Part shown: positions 51,666-60,759 of the stretch, one piece after another
Position numbering within the stretch: the stretch's first letter is position 1
How the letters are laid out: each line of letters begins with the position of its first letter
Source: Onchocerca lupi
Lineage: Eukaryota; Nematoda; Chromadorea; Rhabditida; Onchocercidae
Length of the DNA: 64,000 nucleotides
Direction: 5' to 3'
NCBI GenBank assembly: GCA_028564675.1
Contig: JAOVVO010000349.1
Location: 1-64,000 of the forward strand
Notes under the pieces: generated by a model
The model's database searches: none
Told to the model about the DNA's origin: nothing
What the model saw: only the letters and a program-made list of their open reading frames with translations
Made by a program: the position numbers and the translations under genes

Positions 51666-52630
51666 GTAATAATAATAAATCAATTTACCTCAGTTATTAT
51701 CTTATTCTTTAAATTAATCCTAATTTTTAACAATAATAATCAAACATTCTTTTCTAAATACATTTCGATTAATCTTGTAATTTAAATAATTTACTTGAAA
51801 ATTTCATAGAAAATTTCAAAATATCTGGAAATAATCAATAATTCGTGCACTTTTTTTTTTTTTTTTTTTTGTCTTAACATATTTAATTTATAACTTTAAG
51901 AGTAAAATAGAAATAACTAGTCGTATTTCCTATTTCAGTTAACTATTACATGCATGACTTTTGCCTTCAAAATACTATACAATTAATTTAAAACAGGATA
52001 AGTATCTAATATTAATGTGCAAATGAAAAAACTTGTAACAAGAATTCATATATGAATAAAGTATTATTTATAAAAAACCATAATGATGATATAACTTTTA
52101 CAAATGGTAATAAAATAAAAGTGCCTAAAAATCCAGAAAAATTTTTGCTCTCATTTATTATTCTTTGAATTGGAATAATTCAAAAAATAATAATTAAGAG
52201 CAATTTGACAATATCATCAATGAATTTTAAATATTTCGACAAATTCAATCTTTCACAGAGATGCATTCAACTATATGCTATTCCACTATTTTTTTTTTCG
52301 CTATTTCATTTCCAATTTTTGAGAGAATCTTTTCTCTTAATTAAAATAGCAAGAAGTAAATATTCTCTCAACAAAATATGCTATCTCAAAAGTAATTTCC
52401 TTTTTATAAATGAGATTCATTTATATCTTTTAGTAATATAAGAGTATAAAAAACATCAAAATTTTCAAACCAATAGTAATTAATTTCATGAAGATCAAAC
52501 ATCAACTATTCTCATATTTTTTTTTTTTTTTTTGTCAAAATTACTTACAAATCATTTGAGGCTTCAATTCAACCACTGTATGATATTTTGTTTCCATACT
52601 TTGACGTGACATCGAACTATTATTAGCCAT
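38838..52630 (-). CDS. frl-1: FMNL/FRL-type diaphanous-related formin
   Basis: Formins nucleate and elongate unbranched actin filaments, and the FMNL class is Rho/Rac/Cdc42-regulated. The model has 23 exons, 1129 residues, all in phase (human FMNLs ~1100). Exons: 52630-52549, 47581-47391, 47224-47141, 46822-46742, 46353-46274, 46104-46012, 45878-45629, 45353-45277, 45011-44918, 44486-44298, 43864-43715, 43504-43273, 42926-42647, 42390-42297, 42087-41922, 41383-41260, 41103-40935, 40773-40624, 40445-40313, 40156-39987, 39765-39622, 39479-39275, 38989-38838. Domains: GBD/FH3 ~78-450 (RLPPEEELLSAFEEVL, MRILRSYDLNKKWELVCDQ, TKALALELLAAICLVNGGHD), coiled coil ~440-530, FH1 with poly-Pro runs ~540-600 (exon 13), FH2 ~628-1030 (LPLLNWCPLKPNQVKDTVF, LLAYGNYMNSGRKGGVYGFK) and a DAD-like basic tail. 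The first exon encodes MANNSSMSRQSMETKYH. It joins exon 2 across a ~5 kb intron and is chosen because the phase fits and the donor is strong. The first residue after Met is Ala, not the Gly of myristoylated FMNLs. Confidence 0.92.
39106..39147. repeat. Perfect 42-bp palindrome in the last frl-1 intron
   Basis: Left arm 39106-39125 and right arm 39128-39147 are perfect inverted 20-bp copies around a TT loop; the core reads GGGAATAATTTTATTCCC. It lies between the last two frl-1 exons. Confidence 0.95.
39263..39274 (-). other. Alternative in-frame donors (GC versus GT) of frl-1 exon 22
   Basis: A strong GC donor (G|GCAAGT) ends the exon at 39275. A GT donor (T|GTTAAT) 12 nt further on would end it at 39263. 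Both leave phase 1 and join exon 23 in frame, adding or omitting four residues. Only the position of the splice differs. Confidence 0.6.
51321..51340. repeat. (GCT)n microsatellite
   Basis: GCTGCTGCTGCTGCTGTTGC, intronic. Confidence 0.9.
51394..51424. repeat. (GGAT)n(GGTT)n compound microsatellite
   Basis: Successive GGAT units change into GGTT units, then GGACCCATCC. It is intronic, within frl-1 intron 1. Confidence 0.9.
51630..51679. repeat. (AAT)n microsatellite
   Basis: About 16 AAT units with a single AGT interruption, in frl-1 intron 1. Confidence 0.95.
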
Positions 52631-53300
52631 TATTATCGATCGTTTTTTTTTTTAATGCGACTACAACATATAGTGAATACCAAATGTTAATTTGTCGTCA
52701 ATATACTCTTCCAGTTAACAATCTGCAAAAATGATATATTATTTGGACAGTGATGAAAAAATGAATTATAAAATCAAATATTCATCATCGTTAAAAAGAA
52801 AAACGAAAAGAGAAAAAAACTAATTCCCGAAATATAAAACTTTCAGAAAAAGAAATAATAGAAAGAGAGAGAAAATTAATTATCTATGAATCAGTTTATA
52901 AAAAATCTAAAATAATACATTTAAACATTAATAAATAAAAGAAAGAATTAGATAATAATTCAATAATTTATAATTTTAAGAAATGAAATTGACAACAAAT
53001 TTTTAATCAATGAAAAATGCTTTCTAAAATGACCTACAAAACAAATAAATTAATTAATTAAAGTGAACTTTATATTGAAGATCAATTATCATTTTTCACC
53101 ATTCATTTTATAAATAATAGTTTTGTTTTTTTCTTTCTTTTCTCACATATTTTTAATTTCAAATTATGCGTTTTTTTTTTTTTTTTTTTTTTACGAACAA
53201 ATAGCATTAATTTTATAGAAAATTCGTTTCGAAATTCGATGAAAGGAATTTCAATTTGAAATAAATCATGGTTGACACATCATTTGAACAATACGATTAT

Positions 53301-53505
53301 CCATATTCTTCAATAAACGCATAGTTGTTATAAGTCAAGCCATACTAGCCAAGCCATACTAGTCCATACTTTTCAATAAATATACAGCTGGCCAAATCTT
53401 GTCAAATTGGTCAGCAGCTATTGGTCAGTAGGCCAAGTCGTGCCATAATGGCCAATAATTCATATTTTTCAATAAACATACAGCTAGCAAAGGCCAACAT
53501 TTTTC
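53301..53505. repeat. Degenerate direct repeats with a CCATA..TTCAATAAA core
   Basis: Three units contain CCATATTCTTCAATAAACGC (53301), CCATACTTTTCAATAAATAT (53364) and CATATTTTTCAATAAACATA (53461). The last two continue ACAGCTGGCCAA/ACAGCTAGCAAAGGCCAA. Intervening DNA is rich in GGCCAA and GCCATA words. Confidence 0.7.
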
Positions 53506-54779
53506 AATTCCTATTTCTTGCATAAGTTTTCGACGAACTCAACAATAATCAAATGTTAGCTAACACTAAATTATTCCAGCTTTTTTTTCTTCTTTTCTTC
53601 TCACTATTCATAAATTTAAACGGAAATGTAAGCGGAAATCAATGGAATTTGAAATAAATTCAACATAAAAATGAATATAAAAATTGAAATTAAGAAAAAT
53701 GTACGAAATCTGAAAATAACTCCATTTGTCAATCTAAGTAAACAAGTAAAAAATATATCAAAAACAAAGTACCAACATGACATGTCATTTTATACCTAAA
53801 AATTGACCGAATAATCATTGAACTTTGAAGAAAAACTATTTTAAAGAGGAAGAAAAATCAGAAGAATGATAAATGATAATGTTGAAAAGAAATAACGTAA
53901 CTGCGAATGGGTTAGTAATGAAGATGAAAACAGGTAAAGGACAAATTACCTTTACGTATAAAAAATGAAATTTTTGGATAAACTAATAGAAACTTTTAGA
54001 AATTTTTGGGAAACTAATAAGAACTTTTAAAATTTCCAGAAATTTTGAAATTTCTCAAAAATAATTTAAATTTTAATCAAATCTTCCATCGTAAAGTATA
54101 AAATATTCGTAACGTTTGTAAAGCAAAACAAACGATACGATGTCGCCCATAAATTGACGATGATGATCGTTGTAATAAGAATGATATGACTCATTATGAA
54201 CTCAAACAACAATTGTCATAATAACGTGTAAAAATCGCGAACAGACAAATATCTGCATAATGCACGTAACACGTAAACATCCCAAACACGTACAAATCTT
54301 TACAAACAGTCGTGTTATTAACTCAACGTTTGATTCATACAGAAAATGCAACATTTCGAAGTCGCGTATACATATATGCATGCATCTATACAATCTTTGG
54401 CACGTACACAGTCAGAAAAAATGAATAAATGCACGTAAATGAATAAATCTCATCCTCCATCGACACGTAAGTGCACGTCTGCATGATACATGGAAATTGT
54501 TGGTCATCACATTCATAAGTAATGACACGTAATTCATCAGATCCACTAAATGGGAATGATAAATCATTTAGTAGATCGTACTTGATTTTTCCGAATGTCA
54601 ATGTTACGTCACGTAGGATAATATCAGCTAATTCGACCACATGTTTAATTCAATTATTTGGATTTAATTATGCGTCACTTACGTGAAATACGTTTATCAT
54701 ATCAGTGCTAAACCACGACTAACAATCAGTAGATATATCTCCTTAATTTGTTTCATGCAAGTTTCACCTATACGTTTAT

Positions 54780-55045
54780 CTGAATGAGGGAATTGATCCA
54801 GGAGGTAGCCATAATTAGCTAAATGAGTAAATTATCCAGGCCAGATAGCCATAGTCACCTACCTGGATGAGAATACACAATCCAAGTTGCCAAAGTCATT
54901 CTCCCACCTGGACAAAAGAATGGTCCAAGTAGCCATAGTCACGTGAATGCGAGAATTGTCCAGGCCAGGTAACCATAGTCACCTTGATGAAAAGATTGTT
55001 CAAATAACTATCAGTTATCTGAATGAAGAGATTATCTAGATAATT
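54780..55045. repeat. Degenerate minisatellite, ~45-60 bp units
   Basis: About five to six diverged copies of a unit with the order (C)TGGATGAGA, AATT(G/A)TCCAGGCCAG, GTAGCCATAGTCAC. Well-conserved words are CCATAGTCAC (54850, 54932, 54972) and ATCCAGG/GTCCAGG. Confidence 0.75.
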
Positions 55046-55360
55046 CTTATCACTCTTCTACCTGAATAATTCGTTATCAGTTCATATCACAGCCTTATTT
55101 ACTTGAAAACCAATTATTCTATCTCATTCTCCTCTCCTATTTATCATTTATTAGCCTTTTAGTTTCCTCCGTTCTCCTATTATTATTATTATTTACATAA
55201 ATAATAAACAAGATTAAATTATTTGAAACGATTAAAAATCTCCAGAGAGATCAAATTTATCCATCAAATTGGTTAATGATTGGTGACACTTATGAATGCA
55301 TAAATTGAACAATAAAAATTTCAATGAATATCATTTTATTTTTGAATTTCATTTTATAAA

Positions 55361-55406
55361 AGAGAGAGAGAGAGGGGAGAGGGAAAGAAAAAAAGAAAGA
55401 GGGAGA
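55361..55406. repeat. (GA)n purine tract
   Basis: A run of GA repeats passing into mixed AG-rich purine sequence. Confidence 0.9.
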
Positions 55407-56203
55407 ATTTGAAATGTCAATATATTTCAAACTCGCTTTTCCTGATTAATTGTGATAGAAGTGATAAAATAAGCTGACAGATTATATTAACATATTAAAA
55501 TGAAGTCATTCCAAACATGCATACATATATATTTATTAATCGAAATAGAAATAGAAATTTAATAGTAATAGTAGGAATTTAAAAAATGATTGTAAATTCG
55601 ATTCACAATTTAAATATCACTTGAAATATTCATAAAAAAAAGAATGAATGAATGACGAATGATGAATGATGGAATGCTTATTATATAATACATTTGAGAT
55701 GTTTGAAAAAAAAAAAAGAAAAGGAAAATTTGAATAAAATTTTATTTATTTCGAATATTTCGTCTTTTTATCATCATCATTGTTAGATCTTAATGCCAAT
55801 AAATATTTTAATTGCAATTATTTTTAATTTTTTAAATAAAAGATTTTTAATTTTATATGATTTGAAAAGTTATAAAATGTACATTCAGACTTTAATGATT
55901 AAAATATTGAAAATGAAATTAATTTCGAAACAATTAAGTTTAAATAAAAATCAAACAATTTAAAATTAAATTAAATAATTTCGGAAATGTAGAAATTAAT
56001 ATCACCAAATAAAATAACTATCAAAATGTTGCAAAATTTAACGAAAAATAGCAAATTATATATATATTTTTTTTGGTTGACATTTATCTTTCAAAGAAAT
56101 ATTTTTTCTCAGATAATTAATTTTTTTTAAAATTTCAATTAATAAATTCATTTCCGAAAATTGCATTTATCCTATCTATTCATTTAATTGTTCGATATTC
56201 ACA

Positions 56204-56304
56204 CTACGTATATCTCCTAAAATATAATTAAAGGTCAAATTATGTTCTACGTATATCTCCTGAAATATAATTAAAGGTCAAATTATGTTCTACGTATATC
56301 TCCT
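56204..56304. repeat. 43-bp tandem repeat, ~2.35 copies
   Basis: Units start at 56204, 56247 and 56290 with CTACGTATATCTCCT followed by (A/G)AAATATAATTAAAGGTC then AAATTATGTT. The copies are almost identical. The third is cut after 15 bp by a poly-A run. Confidence 0.95.
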
Positions 56305-56897
56305 AAAAAAAAAAAAAAAGAAAGAAAAAGAAAAACAATAACTTTAAATTACAATTAAGAAAGGTCATCAGAAAGGATAATTTGCGTAAGTTGTAACTTA
56401 AAATTAGCATTATGAAAATAATAATTAATCAGAGAATTTATATTAAAAAGAAATTGTTGAATAAATCTTCTGAAGGAAATTTTAAGTCTTTTGTAAATTT
56501 CCCCCCAAAAAATTTTTTCCTTTCTAATAATAATTTTTATTTTTTATTTTTATAATATAAATTCTCCAATTAGTAGTAAAAATATTAATGTTACGATTAA
56601 AATTTCATATATTCATATATTTCAATTATACATAAAATCGAAAAATATTTAAACAAAATTAATATATTTTGTCAACAATTTTTCTTCTTTTTTTTACAAA
56701 TTCAACTATTCCAGAATTTAAATTTTAATAAATGTCAACAAATAAAATTTCTTTAATTTATACTTAAATTTATGATTTCTGTTAGTTATAAATCATTGTA
56801 GATTGATGGAAAAATAAAAGTATTTGTTGATGTTGACGGATTTTGTGAGAATAGCGATCGAGTCGATTTTACACAACACAACACATTGTATAGATTG

Positions 56898-56938
56898 GGG
56901 TCAAATAACTTGACCTTTAGTCATGTGACCTTTGGTCA
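56898..56938. promoter_or_regulatory. Cluster of TGACC/GGTCA half-sites
   Basis: GGGTCA (56898-56903), TGACCTTTAGTCA (56911-56923) and TGACCTTTGGTCA (56926-56938). These are nuclear-hormone-receptor-type half-sites in a repeated arrangement. The regulatory role is speculative; the nearest start codons are several kb away. Confidence 0.3.
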
Positions 56939-59302
56939 CTATTGTCACAAAAAGAATGAACTCGTCCCACATCATATACTCTTTATATACATGAAGATAT
57001 TTTGAATGCACATCATTCATTAAGTTTTCTTTTCGAACTTAATTCTTTAGTAAATTCCATTATTTCAAAAAAGTAAAGGGTTAAATTAATTCGAATTTGA
57101 TTAATTTATTTTCAGAATTTGAAATGATATTAATTGATTTTTAGATGTGAACAAAATATTTATGTTCGAAATTTTTGTCGCTTTGATTATTTCACATCTG
57201 CCAAATTAGATTGATCTATATTAGCTTGATCTCGATCAGTTCATCATCATAATGATCTTCATCATAAGTAATCAGTGCGACAAGTTCTTAAGTTTTATCA
57301 TTTTTATTTCAAATCATTTAGTATTTTTTTCAAATTTAAACTTTATTTTCATAAAATTTTAACTCCAAAACTTATTCATAAATGCTTACTTTACCAAGTC
57401 TCGATATTAGCAGATTCGGCAGAACAAGTATTTTAAGTAAATCACATTTTTGCAACAAATAATTTGAAATTATTACTCATTTAATCATTTATTGGTATTT
57501 CTTTTTTGTCTTAATTTAAGGATTAAAAATTCTATTTAATCAATATTTGTAAATTTTTTACTTTTAATATTATAGAACTTATTATTAGCATACCATTTTA
57601 TTGATTAAATTTATTCGATTGAAAGAAATTAAATTTGAAAATTTCTAATTGAAATTTTTGTTTGCAATCGATTTCATTTATTACTATATGAAGTATTTTT
57701 GAATCAATAATTTTCGTTTTTTTCTTTCTTGCATTAAAAAAAATAATAATATTTATTTCATTAATTTATTTTTTAATTGTTTATTTAAATTACTCATCCA
57801 TTCTGTTAATTATATGAAGAGAATTTAGTATTACGGTATTTATATTATAAATTAAAATATTTCATTTATTCATATTCTTGTTAATTTATTCCTATTTTGC
57901 TTCTTCTTATTCTGTTCTCTCATTTTTTTTTTTTTTTTGCATATTTCGTTTATTTTATTTTTTTTTCGAAACTTTTAATAATTCATTTTTGTATTTTCAG
58001 TTAATTTACTATTTCTTATTATTTTTTGGCAAAATTTTGATTTCAAAAATGAAATGCCAAAAGAGATAATCAAAGTGAAAACATTTTTGAAAGCTATCCG
58101 ATGAACAGATGCCTACCAAATTGATCAAGATTAAGATAAAACAAAGATAATAAATGTCAAATTTAAACTACAATGCAGTAAATATCTTTATACACTTATT
58201 GTCGCCAATCAATAAATGGTTGAAAAATTGGAAGGAAAATTATCGGAAAATATTAAAATGAAAAAAATTGAAATAAAAAATAATAAATCAATTTGGTTAT
58301 AGATTTAATATTTAAGTTTTCATTGTTTATTTCGTTTATTGATTGATTTATTGTTTGAGCGTTGGAGCGAAAGAAAATTTTATTTTTGATCATTTGAATT
58401 TTTATATGATTGATTGATTAATCAATTAATTGAAAATAAATTATTAGTTATAATTTTAAAGCTCGAAAAAAACACGATCAAAAATATGGAATAGATTGAT
58501 CATTATTTAAATTTCATTATTTATTTGCTTTCTTGCTTGCGGTGTATTATTTAAGTTTTAGAGCAAATGAAAAATTCTTTTTTAATCTTTACTTATTTGA
58601 TTGATTGATTAATTAATCTGAAATAATTGATTATTTATATTGCTTTGTTTTGAAAAATTTATTTATTCAATTTTTCAATTAAGTAATATATGAATTTACT
58701 CATTTCCTTTAGTCATCGTTCTAGCTCATCGAATAATTTATTTGAAAATTTTGAAATTTCCTATATAAATTTGTTTCAAACTACTCGATTGAATCAGCCG
58801 ATGTAGTAATTTTTATCATATGATTGCACGAATTAATATTGTTTTTTCTATTTAAAATTTGACAGCCAAATTAGCAATTTGAAATATATGATAAGTGATA
58901 AAATGCATCAAATTTTATCAAATTAATTGATTAAAAATTCAAGTTTAAAATTCGAAAATTTTTCTCATAACAATTATTTTTCATATAATTCTTGCCTGAC
59001 ACTTTTTCAACGTGAAATACAATTTTTTAATTGAAATGAGAAAAAAAAATCAATAATTCTTCTCTCGCTTCCTCCTCCTATCTTTGCAAATAATTTCAAA
59101 TATTAATGAGTATTAATTTCCCATACCTATAATTAATTTATTGCCCATTTTTTAAGAATAAAAGTATCAAGAACTTTCTTCCAAATTTAAAAAGATATAT
59201 AATAATACATTACCTAAAATTTAATATGATAACAGTTTACTGATTAATTAATTATGCTAATTATTCTGAAAATCTCCCATGTTTTTCCCGTTTCTTTTTT
59301 TT

Positions 59303-59344
59303 CTCGCTCTCTCTCTCTCTCTCTCCCCTTCCCCCCTCTCTCTC
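59303..59344. repeat. (CT)n pyrimidine tract
   Basis: CT repeats followed by CCCC-TT-CCCCCC and further CT units; about 430 bp upstream of the tRNA gene. Confidence 0.9.
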
Positions 59345-59775
59345 AAAATGTTTATTTCATTTCAGCATCAATTTACTACAGATATGTTTACTGTTAAGAA
59401 CAGTGTGAATGGAAAATGAAGATGCTTGATTTTTTTCATCAGAAATTAAAAAGAGAAATTTCAATTTGAATTTGATTTAAAAAAAAGTATGCCATTTTAG
59501 TCGTATTTAACGGATTAAATTTTTTACTGATTATTTGATATCGCAAAAATGAAATTGTTTATTATTAAAAGATTGGAAGATTCCTTAAATTTTAAAAATT
59601 ATTAGCAATAATCAAAGAGATTACCTACAAAATTCTGGATAATTTCAAAAGTTTTACAAATTAATTAATTAATCATCATTTCTTTCTTTTTTCTCTTTGT
59701 TTCAGTTTCAATATTCCCATAATTTCTAGTCAAATTCACAAGTTTTAGTCCCGAGCTTTTCAAGCTATAACAAGT

Positions 59776-59848
59776 GGTCTCGTGGTGTAGCGGTTATCAC
59801 ATCTGTCTAACACACAGAAGGTCGGCGGTTCGATTCCGCCCGAGATCA
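59776..59848 (+). tRNA. tRNA-Val (anticodon AAC)
   Basis: 73 nt, no intron. Acceptor stem GGTCTCG/CGAGATC (one G-T pair) plus discriminator A; D arm in TGGTGTAGCGGTTATCACA; anticodon stem TCTGT/ACAGA around CTAACAC, giving AAC (Val, GUU codons); T arm GGCGGTTCGATTCCGCC. The internal A box (TGGTGTAGCGG) and B box (GGTTCGATTCC) are intact. It closely follows the eukaryotic tRNA-Val(AAC) consensus. The 3' CCA is not encoded, as expected. Confidence 0.97.
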
Positions 59849-59855
59849 GCCGGCG

Positions 59856-59860
59856 TTTTT
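59856..59860 (+). terminator. RNA polymerase III terminator of tRNA-Val
   Basis: TTTTT begins 8 nt after the mature 3' end, the usual Pol III stop signal. Confidence 0.85.
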
Positions 59861-60704
59861 GAAAAAACCCGTTATCGAGTTTTTACCGGTGATAGATAGC
59901 CTGTCGAATTTATTATCAACTTACCAAATTACCCCACATAATATTAATGCTATTTAAGCAATTGATCTGATTTTAATTGTTTATATGAGCTATATGACAA
60001 TTAGTTTCAGATAATCTCAGGAAAGAAATTACTTTCTAACGATGAATAGTCGAATTTTTTCGTAAAAATAAGTGTGTGAAAAAAAATTAAGCGTAACACT
60101 TAAAAGATCAAATATTATGTCTAATGTCTATGGAAATATACTTTTAATCTTATCATAATCATTCAATTCAACTTATTTTCTGATAATGACTATTATCATA
60201 ATTTATGAATCATTCATTCCAGCTTATCTCTCAAATGAAATAATTATTTAATAATTTCTATCAAATAATCATAAAATCAATTACTCCAATATGGATATAA
60301 CCAACAAAAAAATAAAATAGTAGTGTTTTTTTGATATCATTCTTAACCTCATACCAGTTTTTGATACCATTTTTCACCTCATACCATTCTGTAAGCGAAA
60401 ATGCGAAAACTATTAAATTTGTGGCTAGAACGAAATAATCTAGTCATAATTAATTTTTTTGTCTCTTAAATTACAACATGAAAATTGACAGAATAACTTG
60501 CCTATTTATTTATTTTATCTTGCAACTAAAATAATTGAAAGAAATTCACAATCTGAAGAAATCTTCCATTCTTTTTCTGGGAAAATAGAATATTCTAAAA
60601 TGGCTTTATCTTTGACCATCAGTGATCTTTCACATTTCTAAATGAGAGAGTATGATATTTCAGAAAACAGAAATCAAGCTTTTACTGAATGCCGCAAACA
60701 ATCA

Positions 60705-60710
60705 TTTATT
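60705..60710 (-). terminator. Polyadenylation signal AATAAA of RPA43-like gene
   Basis: A canonical hexamer on the minus strand lies ~50 nt after the stop codon at 60762-60760. Further copies lie near 60505-60514. Confidence 0.6.
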
Positions 60711-60759
60711 TGGTAGAAATTTATTCAACAATTAACAAAATGAAACAATTAATGATCTG

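Larger units (their letters stand above)
47582..52548 (-). other. ~5-kb first intron of frl-1
   Basis: AT-rich with dense A/T runs, AAT-type low complexity (48530-48680) and several microsatellites (51321-51340, 51394-51424, 51630-51679). Open frames inside (for example 49650-49847 and 51489-51683) are composition-driven. No nested gene is supported. Long first introns often hold enhancers, but no site is recognised here. Confidence 0.65.
52631..59775. other. 7-kb non-coding region upstream of frl-1
   Basis: Contains the presumed frl-1 promoter (nearest bases above 52630) and a series of unrelated repeats listed separately: 53301-53505, 54780-55045, 55361-55406, 56204-56304 and 59303-59344. 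It also holds an ACGTA-rich stretch (54220-54480) and a TGACC/GGTCA cluster (56898-56938). Open frames at 54386-54640 and 57878-58069 show no family resemblance or exon structure. No protein gene is supported. Confidence 0.6.
59849..60759. other. Intergenic between tRNA-Val and RPA43
   Basis: No gene is seen. Contains an imperfect ~30-bp repeat (TTTTTGATA.CAT then CCTCATACCA) at about 60325-60390 and the RPA43 polyadenylation signal near the right end. Confidence 0.6.

Noticed and set aside
49650..51683. Possible nested gene in frl-1 intron 1
   Set aside because: Frames are short, low-complexity (including a poly-Tyr run read from the AAT microsatellite) and cannot be joined by splice sites.
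54386..54640. 84-codon minus-strand open frame upstream of frl-1
   Set aside because: The frame looks mixed and partly plausible, but it is preceded and followed by no splice signals, sits in an ACGTA-rich repeat zone and resembles no known protein.
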